Shown: positions 1-8,878 of the stretch, in pieces
Position numbering within the stretch: position 1 is the stretch's first letter
Layout of the letters: each line of letters starts with the position of its first letter
Assembly (NCBI GenBank): GCA_913776615.1
Contig: CAJYPK010000006.1
Coordinates: 186,001 to 250,000, forward strand
DNA: 64,000 bases
Direction of reading: 5' to 3'
Origin: an uncultured Hymenobacter sp.
GTDB lineage: Bacteria > Bacteroidota > Bacteroidia > Cytophagales > Hymenobacteraceae
The notes under the pieces: model-generated
Told to the model about the DNA's origin: nothing
The model's database searches: none
Seen by the model: the letters and a program-made list of their open reading frames with translations, nothing else
Translations under genes and position numbers: made by a program

Positions 1-155
1 TTGCCCGCCTGCACGCCCGCAGCGGGCGGCGCGTACTGGAGCTTGACGGCCCGCCCGGCCCGGGGCGGCGTGGGCACCACGGTCAGGGTGCCCCCGGCCG
101 CGTAGGCCTGGCCAGCCCCCAGCAGGCCAAGAATAAGTAGTGTGTAGCGGGGCAT
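1..155 (-). CDS. exported protein, N-terminal fragment (possible TlpA-type protein)
   Basis: The minus strand opens with ATG at 155 and stays open to the window edge, giving 51 residues. The first 19 or so form a signal peptide: MPRYTLLILGLLGAGQAYA, with a positive residue, a leucine-rich core and a small-residue cleavage site. The mature part begins GGTLTVVPTPPRAGRAVKLQ, which resembles the beta-rich N-terminal domain seen before thioredoxin folds in TlpA-type proteins of Bacteroidota. It lies downstream of susC/susD on the same strand, a common place for such a gene. The catalytic domain is outside the window, so the family is a guess; only an exported protein is supported. Confidence 0.45.
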   Translation of the reverse strand, partial: MPRYTLLILGLLGAGQAYAAGGTLTVVPTPPRAGRAVKLQYAPPAAGVQAG

Positions 156-245
156 GTGGAAAATTGAAATGAATAATTGATTAAGAGAGGTTGACTGATA
201 GTTGCGAAGGGTTTGATACCGTGTAGACGTGGCCATCTCTTCGAA

Positions 246-327
246 AGGGTAGGAGTTCGGGAGGGTAAGAGAGTAGGAGTTTGGGAGGAGCAACTCCTAC
301 CCTCTTACCCTCCTAAACTCCTACCCT
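246..327. repeat. intergenic inverted repeat, 37-bp arms
   Basis: Arms at 246-282 and 291-327 pair with about four mismatches around an 8-base loop. Each arm is itself repetitive (GGTAGGAGTT-like units). The element fills the gap between susD and the next minus-strand gene, ending 16 bases from the susD stop. It has no U-tract, so it is not a typical intrinsic terminator. Similar CCCTCCTACCC-type sequence occurs inside the DUF5682 gene near 60787-60840. Confidence 0.75.
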
Positions 328-343
328 CTCACCCTCTCGTCCC

Positions 344-1711
344 CTAGCGGGGATTCTGCGTCAGCTCCGGGTTCAGCAGAATGTATTTATCCCCAATGGG
401 ATACACGTAGCGCGGGCTGCTGGCCTCGAGGGTGTAAGTGGTCCCCTTGAACACCCGGGATCTGGTTGTGGCAAAGGCCGCGTCGGCGTTCAGGCGGCGC
501 TGGTCGAACCAGCGGGCGCCGGTGCCGAAAAATTCGCGTCGTTTTTCGTCGATGACGACCTTGAGCGCCTCCGGGGCGCTGCCGGCCGTCAGGGGCGCGT
601 AGTTGGCCGCCGTGAAGCGGTTGCGGCGCAGCGCGTTCACCAGGGCCAGCGCGCCGGGGGCGTCGCCGCCGCGGGCCAGGCACTCGGCCTTGATGAGCAT
701 CATCTCGGGCACCGTGGGGCCGACCTGGGTGGTGAACTCGCCGTTGAGGGTGTAGCGCCAGTAGGCCCGCCCGGTGAAGGCCGTGCTGAACTGCCCGCCG
801 AAGCCCGAGCGCGAGTTGGTAAACAAGGTGTAGCGCAAATCGTTAGTACCCAGCAGGCTCAGCACGTCGGGGCTGAGGGAGACGGCCGTGAGCGAGCTGG
901 TCCACACCTTCGAGAGCATCACCTCGGGGTCGAGCAGGCGGCGCGGGATGGTGCCGGGGGCCGCGGTGTAGGCCTTCAGGTCGAGCAGGCCGCTTTGCAG
1001 CGTCAGGGCGCTGTCGGCGTAGGCGCGGGCCGCCGGGAAGTCGCGCATGTGCAGCATGGTGCGGGCCAGCAGCGCGTAGGCCGAGACCTTGGCCGGGCGC
1101 ACGTTGTAGTCGGGCAGGGCCGGCAGGCGGCTGGCTGCGTACTTCAGGTCGTTGACTACCTGCGCGTACACCGTGGCCACGCTGGCCCGGTTGAGTGGGA
1201 CAAACAGGTCGGGCGTCAGCAGCAGGGGCACGCCCGGGTCGGTGCTGGCCGTGCTGGCGTCGTACTGCTTGCCGTACATATTCACCAGGGTGAAGTAGGC
1301 GCAGGCCCGGTGCACCAGGGCCTCGGCGTAGAGGCGCTGCTTCTCGGCTTCGGTGCCACCCTGCGACGACAGCACGCCCAGAATGACTTCGTTGTAGCTG
1401 TAGATGCCCTGGTACATCCGTTCCCAGTCGTTGTCGCCCTGGGTGTCGGAGTAGTACTTGGCGCCCCAGGTGTAGGCATTGGCCTGGTAATCGAAAAGGT
1501 TGTTCTGGCGGGTGGGATCGGAAATTTCCACATCGTCGCCCGACAGAATGGGCAGACTGTAGAGCGGCTCCACCACGGTGTTGTTGTTGAGCACGTAGCG
1601 GTAGTCGGTAGTGTATTTGAACGTGCGCACGTTCGGCTGCGGAATCTCGACGAAGCTGCGGCAGCCCGCCAGCAGCCCCGCCGCCAGCACGCCAATCAGA
1701 TATTTTTTCAT
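344..1711 (-). CDS. SusD/RagB-family outer-membrane nutrient-binding lipoprotein
   Basis: This 455-residue protein is the surface lipoprotein lid of a SusC/SusD uptake complex, capturing substrate for the TonB-dependent channel. The N-terminus MKKYLIGVLAAGLLAGC is a lipoprotein signal with lipobox LAGC and lipidated Cys17. The helical TPR-like SusD core follows, and the C-terminal motif EKRREFFGTGARWFDQRR is a hallmark of the family. The frame stays open 40 codons further upstream, but that stretch overlaps the end of susC and reads as non-coding; ATG 1711 places the signal peptide at the start. The susC stop is 11 bases upstream, so the two are cotranscribed. The substrate cannot be told from sequence. 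Confidence 0.93.
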   Translation of the reverse strand: MKKYLIGVLAAGLLAGCRSFVEIPQPNVRTFKYTTDYRYVLNNNTVVEPLYSLPILSGDDVEISDPTRQNNLFDYQANAYTWGAKYYSDTQGDNDWERMYQGIYSYNEVILGVLSSQGGTEAEKQRLYAEALVHRACAYFTLVNMYGKQYDASTASTDPGVPLLLTPDLFVPLNRASVATVYAQVVNDLKYAASRLPALPDYNVRPAKVSAYALLARTMLHMRDFPAARAYADSALTLQSGLLDLKAYTAAPGTIPRRLLDPEVMLSKVWTSSLTAVSLSPDVLSLLGTNDLRYTLFTNSRSGFGGQFSTAFTGRAYWRYTLNGEFTTQVGPTVPEMMLIKAECLARGGDAPGALALVNALRRNRFTAANYAPLTAGSAPEALKVVIDEKRREFFGTGARWFDQRRLNADAAFATTRSRVFKGTTYTLEASSPRYVYPIGDKYILLNPELTQNPR

Positions 1712-1722
1712 GCTAGAAGGGC

Positions 1723-4700
1723 TTAGAAAGAAGCGTTTACCCCGAAAACGAAGCTGGGCGCCGGGGCCAGCTGGGCGTACTTGCCGGTGTTGTAGTACAG
1801 CGGGTCGATACCGTCCTTGTTGGCCCGCCACAGAATGCCGATGTTGCGCATGTTGGCGCTCACCGACAGGTCCTTGAACACCCCGTGCGGCAGCAGACGG
1901 CCCGGCACGGTGTAGGCCAGCGTGATTTGCTGGAGGCGCACGTTATCCCCCTTGCGCACGAGCAGGTCCGAGAACTGGTAGCGCGTCAGGCTGTTGTTGT
2001 TGATGTTGGAGAGGCCGGGCACGTCGGTGGTGGCTTCGTCGCCGGGCTGGCGCCAGCGGTTGGCCAGGTCCTCTATGCGGCCCACTACGCCGTAGAACTG
2101 CCCCTGGAAAGCCGGGTAGTTGGCGCTGTTCACCGACTGCTTCAGAAACACGTTGCCGAGGTAGTAGGCAATCTGGGCCGAAACCGTGAAGGGACCGTAA
2201 TTGAAGGTGTTGAAAAAGCCGCCCGAGTAGGGTGCCACCGTGGTACCGGCGTACTTGAGGTCGGCGCGGGTGAAGGCCGAGGTCAGGTTGGTCGTGTTGC
2301 TGATCACCCCGTCGTTGCGGTCGTAAATCTGCGATTGGCCGCGGTTGTCGAGGCCGGCCCAGCGGTACACGAACAAGGCTCCCACCGGCAGGCCCTCCAC
2401 CGGCAGCCCACTCGTGACCAGGTTGCCGGCATTGCTGGCAAAGCGGCTGTCGGTCACGCGGTTCGTGTTGTAAGACAGGTTGAGCGTCGAATTCCACTTG
2501 AAGCGCGGGTGGTTGACTACCTGGCCCGTGATTCCAAACTCGTACCCGCGCCCGGTCAGGCTGGCCGTGTTGAAAGTCAGCGTCGACCAGCCGTAGGTGG
2601 CATTGTAGGGCAGCGGGTAAATGATGTTGGTCGAGCGCTTTTCGTACACGTCGGCGTTGCCAAACAGCCGGCCCTTAAACAGGCTGAAGTCAATGCCAAC
2701 GTTTATCTGGCGGCTTTTTTCCCAGGTCAGCCCCCGGTTGGCCGGCGAGTTGATGACGGCTATCGGCTGCTGGGTGCGGCTATCGACCCCGCTCAGCGAC
2801 AAAATCGGGATGTTATTGCCCCCCGTGGGTACGTTGCCGCTGGTACCGATGGTGGCCCGCACGGCCAGGTCGGTCAGCCAGCTCACCGACGAGAGGAAGT
2901 CCTCGCGGGCGGCATTCCAGCGCAGGCCCCCCGACCAGAAGGGGGAGGCCCGCTTATCGCGGTCTACGCCCAGCAGCGTGTAGTCGTCGAAGCGCACGCT
3001 GCCCGTCACCACGTAGCGGTTGCGCAGGCTGTAGGCCGCGTTGCTGTAGTACGAGAAGAAGCGCTTGCGGCTAAACCCGAGGGGGCTCAGGTTGTCGGTG
3101 AGCGTCTGGGTGTAGCCGTAGAGGGTGGTGTAGGGTACGGTGGGGTTAACCGTCTGGCTGGTATTCACGTCGCTATTGTAGCCGTAGCGGGTGGAGCTAT
3201 TTGCCTCCGACCCGATTTCGCGGGCCTCCACCCCGGCCAGGGCCGTTAGCTGGGCATTTTCCTTCCAGATGAAATTGGCGTTCAGCTGCGCCCGCACGTC
3301 GGTGTCGTAATTGCTCTGGTTGGCCAGGTAGTACGTGCCGCCATAAGGCACGCCGTATACCAGCTTGCCGTTGACTACCGACGTGCCGGTATTCACCAGC
3401 AGGCGGCTGGCGTAGCTGTTGATATCGTTGATGGTGACGACGTTGCCATATTGGCGCTGCGCCGCAAACGATACGTCGGCACTCAGCCAGTTCACGATTT
3501 TACCGTTTAGCCCCCCGATAAAACGGAGGTTATTCGTCGTGCCGACGGAGCTGGATTGGTCTAGCTCGTCGATGGCGTTGTAGCCGAAGGGCAGGTAGCC
3601 CTGCGCCGTGAGGCCGTCGGCGATGGACTGCCGGAAGATGACGGTGCGCTGAATGCGGTTGCCGTTGGCGTCGAGCAGCAAGTCGTAGGGCCGCAGCGAG
3701 GTGGCGGTGGTGGCCAGCGCGTTGCCGGCGGCCTCGTTGTACTGCGTGCGGGCCAGCTGGTAATTCAGGCCCACACGCAGCGTGAGGCGTCGTTTGAAGA
3801 AGTCGGACGATAGGTTGGTATTGAGAATGACACTTTGCGCGAAGTTGCTGCGGTAGAAAGGCTGGTCCTTGGTGTAGTTGGCCGCAAACGAGTAGGTGCT
3901 GTGGTCGGAGCCGCCCGAGAGCGACATCGCAGCCTGGTGGGTTACGCCGTTTTGCAGCAGGTACTTGTTTATCTGGTCCAGCGAGTTGCGGGTACCCAGC
4001 TCGGTTAGGGCTGCGTCGCGCTGGGCCGGCGTGGCCGTGCCGCGCTTCACCCGGTACATCCACTCGGTGGCCTCGCTGTTGTTGGCGGCGTACAGGGCGT
4101 TGCTGCCCGTGGTGGCGGCCGGGTCGGGCAGGTAGGCCTTGTCCACCAGCTCTTGCTCCAGGTTGATGTACTGCGCGCTGCTCATCCACTTCAGCCGCGA
4201 CAGGTCGGGGCGCTGCGTAATGGTGGCGTTGTAAGAAAAATTCAGCTGCGGCGCCGCCCCGCGCTTGCCCTTCTTGGTTTCAATCACGATAACCCCGTTG
4301 GCCGCCCGCGCCCCCCAGATAGAAGTCGCCGAGGCATCCTTGAGCACCGTAATCTGCTCGATGTCCTGCGGGTCGAAGCGACTAATGACGGCGTTGGCCG
4401 TCAGCGGGCCGTTGAGCAGGGTGCTGTTGAGGCGGGGCTGGTCCGTCGCCTCGATGAGCGGAAAGCCATCCACCACAATCAGCGGCCCCGAGAAGCCGCT
4501 GTAATTCGTTACCCCCCGCACCTGGATGTTGTTGTTGCGGGCGTCGATTTTCACGCCCGGCAGCTTGCCCTCCAGGCGGTCGAGCAGGCTCACGGTGGGC
4601 GTTTTGGCGATTTCCTCGCTCGAAATGGTGGCGTAGGCCCCGGCCGCCCGCTCGCGGGTAGTTTTGCCGTAGCCGTTGTCGATTACCGTTACCTCGTTGA

Positions 4701-5334
4701 GCTGGTTGGCACTCTGCCGCAGCACTATCGTATAGGGGTCCTTGGTGAAGCTGTGCACGTACACCTCGCGCGTGTCGTAGCCCACGTAGGAAACAATCAG
4801 CGGCAGGCCGTTATCCGGCACCTCGGGCAGCAGCACCTCGCCCTTGTTATCGGTTACGAAGTACTGCTTGGTACCCTTCACGTTGAGGGTAGCCCCGGGC
4901 AGGGCCACGCCGGTGCTGTCGGTCACCACGCAGCGAATGGCCACAGGTGCACGAAAAAACTCCTTTACCTGCTCGACCCGGCTTTGCTCCCGGATCACAA
5001 TGGTTTTATTGTCGATAGAGAAGCTGAGCGGCTGCCCGGCCAGGCTGCTGCGCAGGGCATCTTCCACACTTACCTCCTGCACGTCCACGCTCACGGCCTT
5101 GGCGCGCAGCACCAGGTTCAGGTCGAAGAGTACGTCGTAGCCACTCTGGGCCCGAATTTTCTTCAGCACGCTTTCCAGCGAAGCGTTGTGCTCGTGCAGC
5201 GTCACGCGCTGCCCATACGAGCGGGCGCTTACCTGCAAAAACCCAATTAGCAAAAGCAGCGTAGTGATTTTCATGACACGCAGAAGCTGGGGTGCGCGCC
5301 GACGGCGCGCACCAGTAGTACTTTTGTAGTGCAT
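1723..5334 (-). CDS. SusC/RagA-family TonB-linked outer-membrane transporter with STN domain
   Basis: A protein of about 1,203 residues forming the TonB-dependent beta-barrel partner of SusD. Order: basic leader and signal peptide (LRVMKITTLLLLIGFLQVSA), STN secretin/TonB domain at about 45-110, carboxypeptidase-regulatory-like beta domain at about 130-220, plug at about 225-355 with the typical ITVLKDASATSIWGARAANG segment, then the barrel ending in phenylalanine (VNASF). The STN domain marks a transducer-type SusC that signals to a FecR anti-sigma factor, which fits the FecR and ECF sigma genes just upstream. GTG at 5340 is possible, but ATG at 5334 is preferred. Substrate unknown: glycan or iron chelate are the usual alternatives. 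Confidence 0.94.
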   Translation of the reverse strand: MHYKSTTGARRRRAPQLLRVMKITTLLLLIGFLQVSARSYGQRVTLHEHNASLESVLKKIRAQSGYDVLFDLNLVLRAKAVSVDVQEVSVEDALRSSLAGQPLSFSIDNKTIVIREQSRVEQVKEFFRAPVAIRCVVTDSTGVALPGATLNVKGTKQYFVTDNKGEVLLPEVPDNGLPLIVSYVGYDTREVYVHSFTKDPYTIVLRQSANQLNEVTVIDNGYGKTTRERAAGAYATISSEEIAKTPTVSLLDRLEGKLPGVKIDARNNNIQVRGVTNYSGFSGPLIVVDGFPLIEATDQPRLNSTLLNGPLTANAVISRFDPQDIEQITVLKDASATSIWGARAANGVIVIETKKGKRGAAPQLNFSYNATITQRPDLSRLKWMSSAQYINLEQELVDKAYLPDPAATTGSNALYAANNSEATEWMYRVKRGTATPAQRDAALTELGTRNSLDQINKYLLQNGVTHQAAMSLSGGSDHSTYSFAANYTKDQPFYRSNFAQSVILNTNLSSDFFKRRLTLRVGLNYQLARTQYNEAAGNALATTATSLRPYDLLLDANGNRIQRTVIFRQSIADGLTAQGYLPFGYNAIDELDQSSSVGTTNNLRFIGGLNGKIVNWLSADVSFAAQRQYGNVVTINDINSYASRLLVNTGTSVVNGKLVYGVPYGGTYYLANQSNYDTDVRAQLNANFIWKENAQLTALAGVEAREIGSEANSSTRYGYNSDVNTSQTVNPTVPYTTLYGYTQTLTDNLSPLGFSRKRFFSYYSNAAYSLRNRYVVTGSVRFDDYTLLGVDRDKRASPFWSGGLRWNAAREDFLSSVSWLTDLAVRATIGTSGNVPTGGNNIPILSLSGVDSRTQQPIAVINSPANRGLTWEKSRQINVGIDFSLFKGRLFGNADVYEKRSTNIIYPLPYNATYGWSTLTFNTASLTGRGYEFGITGQVVNHPRFKWNSTLNLSYNTNRVTDSRFASNAGNLVTSGLPVEGLPVGALFVYRWAGLDNRGQSQIYDRNDGVISNTTNLTSAFTRADLKYAGTTVAPYSGGFFNTFNYGPFTVSAQIAYYLGNVFLKQSVNSANYPAFQGQFYGVVGRIEDLANRWRQPGDEATTDVPGLSNINNNSLTRYQFSDLLVRKGDNVRLQQITLAYTVPGRLLPHGVFKDLSVSANMRNIGILWRANKDGIDPLYYNTGKYAQLAPAPSFVFGVNASF

Positions 5335-5350
5335 TGGCACGGTTGGTTGA

Positions 5351-5386
5351 GCCGCATACTTTTGAGTCCAAGCGCCAGTATGCGGC
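5351..5386 (-). promoter_or_regulatory. hairpin in the susC leader
   Basis: A perfect 10-bp stem, GCCGCATACT (5351-5360) with AGTATGCGGC (5377-5386), lies 17 bases upstream of the susC ATG and about 100 bases after the fecR stop. No U-tract follows. It could moderate readthrough or susC translation; this is inference. Confidence 0.45.
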
Positions 5387-5485
5387 GGTTCGCAAGAAAT
5401 TAATAATCAGGCCGTAGCTCCCATGTGGGCCAGGGGTGTTTCCAGCACTCCTGGCTCTGGGGCGGGCCGGCAGCGGGGGCGAGCG

Positions 5486-6730
5486 CTACTTCGACACCAG
5501 CACCCTCCTTCCTTCCAGCTTGAAGTGGACTTTCCCGGTGCTCTCCAGTAAATGCAGCACCTGGGAAAGATTTTTTTGGCGCGAAATCCAGCCGCCCAGC
5601 TGGAGCTGCGTCGGCGCGGAGGCGTCGTACACCACTTCCACGTCGTACCAGCGGGCTACCTTGCGCAGCGCCGTTTGCAGGTCTTCCCTAAACACAAAAT
5701 CGCCGTTTTTCCAGGCTATCACCGCTTCCGTGTCGGCCTCCCCCACCCGCACACCCAGCGGCCCGGCGCTAAGCTGCTGGCCCGGCCGTAGCACCTGGCC
5801 GGCCGTGGCCGTACCGGGCGTAGCCACCCGCACACTGCCTTCCAGCAGCGTGGTACTGGCCTGGGGCTCATTGGCGTAGCTGGCCACGTCGAAATGCGTA
5901 CCCAATACCTCAATGCGCTGGCGGCGCGGGTCGGTGGGCGCAAAGTCGGTTTCTACTACGAACGACTGCCGCCGCGTGGTACCTGCCACCACCCGGTGCG
6001 CCACCTCAAAATAGGCCTCACCCTTCAGCGTCACCTGCCGGCTGGCCCCGCTGAAAGTGATGGGGTAGCTCAGGGCCGACTGAGCATTGAGCCACACGTG
6101 GGTACCGTCGGGCAGCACCAGGCTGAACTGGCCCTTGGCGGGCGTTTCCACGGTGTTGAGCTGCGGGCGGGTGCCAGCCAGAACCGCCGCGGCCGTTAGC
6201 TTATATACCAGCTGCCCATCGGCCGTTTTGGTGATGGTCAGGCCGTTTTGCGCGGCCAGGGTACCCTGCGCGGCCCGGCCCAGGTCGATGCGGCGGCCAT
6301 CGGCCAGCGTGAGAACGGCGTTGTTGCCGCCCGGGGCTACGTCGGGCTGGCGCTGCGCCAGCTCGGTAGCCGCTGGCTGGTGCGTGAGGTATAGATAGCT
6401 CCCCACCGCGCCGGTCACGGCTAGCATGGCGCTGGCCAGTACCGCCCGCCGCGCCCGCCGCACCCGCAGCCAGAATCCTAGCGGGGCAGCCGCTGGCTCG
6501 GGCATTGGCCGCCGGGCCAGCAGCAGCTGATACTGGCTGGCGGTTTCGGCCTCCCGGGATTCGTCGGCGAGCAGCTGCGCTAGCATTTTAGCGTGCGCGA
6601 GGGTGGGCTGCTCCTGCGGATGCTGGCGTAGCCATTCTTCCCAGTAGCGCACGTCCTCAACGCTGCGATTAAAGCAGTAATTGAGGAAGCGCTCGTCGGC
6701 TAGCAGCTCGGGTAAATCTTTGAGGGGCAT
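5486..6730 (-). CDS. FecR-family anti-sigma factor
   Basis: A 414-residue inner-membrane anti-sigma factor predicted to hold the ECF sigma factor encoded just upstream until SusC signals through its STN domain. An N-terminal cytoplasmic helical part (1-95) precedes one membrane span at about 96-116. The periplasmic FecR domain lies at about 195-300 and contains GQFSLVLPDGTHVWLNAQS. A C-terminal DUF4974-like domain at about 345-412 (ENGDFVFREDL-like region) is the usual STN-contacting part in Bacteroidota. Gene order sigma-fecR-susC-susD is the classic arrangement. The ATG at 6730 follows a 134-base AT-richer gap after the sigma gene, which may hold a separate promoter. Confidence 0.93.
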   Translation of the reverse strand: MPLKDLPELLADERFLNYCFNRSVEDVRYWEEWLRQHPQEQPTLAHAKMLAQLLADESREAETASQYQLLLARRPMPEPAAAPLGFWLRVRRARRAVLASAMLAVTGAVGSYLYLTHQPAATELAQRQPDVAPGGNNAVLTLADGRRIDLGRAAQGTLAAQNGLTITKTADGQLVYKLTAAAVLAGTRPQLNTVETPAKGQFSLVLPDGTHVWLNAQSALSYPITFSGASRQVTLKGEAYFEVAHRVVAGTTRRQSFVVETDFAPTDPRRQRIEVLGTHFDVASYANEPQASTTLLEGSVRVATPGTATAGQVLRPGQQLSAGPLGVRVGEADTEAVIAWKNGDFVFREDLQTALRKVARWYDVEVVYDASAPTQLQLGGWISRQKNLSQVLHLLESTGKVHFKLEGRRVLVSK

Positions 6731-6864
6731 GGGAGGGGGATTGGTACTCTATAGAGCAGGTTACCCCCTCATTTCACTAGTCGTTTTTTGAAAAAAGTTA
6801 TTTTTCAGGAAATATTTCAGTAACATTCCCCCATTATTCAATAACCCCCCTTATTCTTTCAGGC

Positions 6865-7479
6865 TCACCACAGCCAGTACAGCAGCGCGGCCAGGGCCAG
6901 ACTTACCCCCAATAATTCCCCCGCCCGACCGCCCAAACTGACCTTCAGCTTTTCGAGCGCCTGGTACACCGTATTATATACCGTATTGACGGATAACTGA
7001 TTGGCAGTGGCTATTTCGGCGTAAGACAGTCCCAAGTAAAACTTCTGGTAGATAATCTCGCGCTGCCGCGGGGGCAGTCCACCCAGGTAGCTCGCCAGTT
7101 TGTCCCGCAGCTCAGTCTGCGATTGGGTTTGAATGTAGGCCGCTTCGACCGAGGGCTCGCTCAGGGTATTCGCAACCGTCAGCAGCTCTTCGGCCGAAGC
7201 GGCGGCGAACGGCTCCTTACGGGTGAGTCTATGTAAAAATGAAGTTATCAGATAGTTGTGCTGGTTGGCTACCTGCGCCAGCTTATCCACGTTTTCCCAT
7301 AAATAGAGAAATAGGTCGTTAATGACGTCCTTCACCTTATTCGAGGGAAAGCCTCGCTTCAGGCCAATATAACTGAGATAATTATAGTAATAAGTATAAA
7401 GCTTTTTGTAAGCGTCTTCCTCCTTCGCGAACGTAAACCGCGTCCATTCGCCCCGCAGTTTTTCGGCTTGTGTTGACAC
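6865..7479 (-). CDS. ECF-type RNA polymerase sigma factor with hydrophobic C-terminal tail
   Basis: A 204-residue group 4 sigma factor. Region sigma-2 covers about 20-95 (KDVINDLFLYLWENVDKL) and sigma-4 about 130-185, with the helix-turn-helix GLSYAEIATANQLSVNTVYN. It is expected to drive the downstream fecR-susC-susD genes once FecR is released. After sigma-4 the protein ends in about 16 almost purely hydrophobic residues (LLGVSLALAALLYWLW), long enough for a membrane anchor and unusual for a soluble sigma factor. The start is GTG at 7479; no ATG fits the family start. Confidence 0.92.
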   Translation of the reverse strand: MSTQAEKLRGEWTRFTFAKEEDAYKKLYTYYYNYLSYIGLKRGFPSNKVKDVINDLFLYLWENVDKLAQVANQHNYLITSFLHRLTRKEPFAAASAEELLTVANTLSEPSVEAAYIQTQSQTELRDKLASYLGGLPPRQREIIYQKFYLGLSYAEIATANQLSVNTVYNTVYQALEKLKVSLGGRAGELLGVSLALAALLYWLW

Positions 7480-7870
7480 TGGGGTGTTTTTATACTGTAA
7501 ATCCCTCCGAAGAATAAGCTACTTACCTAGACTTTCCATTACCCGCCGCATGCGACGCGGCACTTATTTTTTGCTACTCGTAATCAGGGCGCCAGCATAG
7601 AAATGCTTACTTGTCAAAGCCGGGTTATGGTAATAATTTCTTGAAAAAACCTGAGCAATCTAAGCGCCGCTGCGAAGTTTTAAAAGCTTTCCGCCAACGT
7701 TCTTGCTCAGTTACCATAGCCAGTTCCAGCTTTCTACGCAAAGCCCCCGCTAATGGCACCACCATCTTCCTATCTTTCAACCAGATGCTACAATCCAAGT
7801 TCCCGGGCATGACCATACTTCACCACGGCCAGCCAGGTAGCTTGTTCGGTGAGTACAGGGCCTAAAAAAA
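7480..7870. other. gene-free stretch upstream of the ECF sigma gene
   Basis: About 390 bases between the ECF sigma start and the bshB1 terminator. Short open frames exist on both strands (for example 7611-7865 plus and 7625-7816 minus), but they overlap each other and resemble no family I recognise. The sigma gene promoter must lie here; I see no clear TTG/TAnnTTTG pair at proper spacing, as expected if the operon is driven by its own ECF factor. Confidence 0.5.
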
Positions 7871-7908
7871 CTGGGGTGGCCAGGGCGTTCACACCCCGGC
7901 CACCCCAG
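7871..7908 (-). terminator. intrinsic terminator of bshB1
   Basis: An 11-bp perfect stem (CTGGGGTGGCC at 7871-7881 with its complement at 7898-7908) is followed on the minus strand by a run of T (7864-7870). It lies 18 bases past the bshB1 stop. Confidence 0.85.
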
Positions 7909-7926
7909 CTTTTGGATAATACTGCG

Positions 7927-8655
7927 CTAAATCAAGTCTCCCAGCTCGCGTACTCCCACCGGACGCTGCACCGTATAGCCCTCCCCAAATTCCACTCCGA
8001 TCAGGTGGCCAAATTCGCGGGCGCGGGCTTCCATAAAGTGCGCAAACGTCTGGCCCGAAAGGTAGGTTTGCGGGGCCGTCGGGTCGGCATCCTTATTGAA
8101 AAACTGGGTGCCGTAGGCATTGATAGAGGCCCATTTACCGGCCCAGTACGGCGTAATATCCACCACAAAATCGGCCGGAATCTGCCGGTCCTGAATGTAG
8201 TGGTACACGTGCTTGGGCCGCCAGGGCTCCTGCGGCTGGCCATCGTCACCCAGAGTTTCTATCATGCGCAAGCCGCTCAGAAAACAGGCATCGGTAGCCA
8301 GCTGGGCGCCCCGCCCGTGGTCGGGGTGCCGGTCGGTAATGGCATTGCAAAGCACTACCTCGGGCCGGTAGCGCCGAATGGCCGCGATGAGCGGCAACTG
8401 ATGCTCCCGGTCGTTTTTAAAAAAGCCATCGGGCAGCCCCAGATTTTCGCGCACGCTGAGCTGCAAAATCTTGCTGGCCGCCGCCGCCTCGGCGGCGCGC
8501 GTCTCGGGCGTACCACGCGTACCCAGTTCACCCCGGGTAAAGTCCACGATGCCCACTTTCTTGCCAGCCGCCACGGCCGCCAGCAGCGTGCCCGAGCACG
8601 ACATCTCCACGTCGTCGGGGTGCGCCCCCAGGGCCAGAATATCTACCTTGACCAC
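7927..8655 (-). CDS. bshB1: bacillithiol biosynthesis deacetylase BshB1
   Basis: LmbE-family zinc deacetylase of about 243 residues that removes the acetyl group from GlcNAc-malate in bacillithiol synthesis. The zinc motif AHPDD lies near the N-terminus, followed by GKKVGIVDFTRGELGTRGTP, which is typical of BshB1, and RHPDHGRGAQLA supplies the second metal/catalytic histidine region. The reading frame has an ATG at 8697, but residues 1-14 from that start (MAAASVSSVKSVKS) are encoded by an intergenic repeat. The family normally begins at about MKVDIL, so GTG 8655 is the preferred start. Other bsh genes are not in the window, so it is unlinked here. Confidence 0.9.
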   Translation of the reverse strand: MVKVDILALGAHPDDVEMSCSGTLLAAVAAGKKVGIVDFTRGELGTRGTPETRAAEAAAASKILQLSVRENLGLPDGFFKNDREHQLPLIAAIRRYRPEVVLCNAITDRHPDHGRGAQLATDACFLSGLRMIETLGDDGQPQEPWRPKHVYHYIQDRQIPADFVVDITPYWAGKWASINAYGTQFFNKDADPTAPQTYLSGQTFAHFMEARAREFGHLIGVEFGEGYTVQRPVGVRELGDLI

Positions 8656-8877
8656 AGATTTAACGGATTTAACGGATGAAACGGATGCAGCCGCCACGCG
8701 GCCTGATTAACTCAACAACTATTCTCCCCATAAGTCTATTAGCTCAGCACGCCGGCCGCAGTAGCCACAAGGCTATTGCATCGCCGCCTATCCTAGCCGC
8801 CCCCCCCCAAAGTCAGCCCGCCGCCGCAGGCAGGCGGGCGTATCCCCGAAATCCGTTAAATCCGTTAAATCTGCGGT
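8651..8877. repeat. inverted repeat with 27-bp arms flanking a gap of about 170 bp
   Basis: The arm at 8651-8677 matches the reverse complement of 8851-8877 with one mismatch; both are built from tandem AATCCGTT units. The left arm overlaps the 5' end of the bshB1 frame and the right arm ends one base from the stop of the M23 peptidase gene. The enclosed sequence (8678-8850) shows no gene. Confidence 0.7.
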
Positions 8878-8878
8878 C

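Noticed and set aside
1885..3249. Long open frame antisense to susC, with similar ones antisense to pnp (12386-13975), thrS (20741-22117), parC (30179-31714), GH1 (49965-51329) and DUF5682 (60993-62441)
   Set aside because: These are shadows: in high-GC coding DNA the opposite strand often lacks stops. The translations are Arg/His/Gly/Val-rich with no family resemblance, and the sense genes are firmly identified.
7611..7865. Small plus-strand gene between the ECF sigma and bshB1 genes
   Set aside because: It overlaps an equally long minus-strand frame, has no recognisable sequence, and ends in the bshB1 terminator region.
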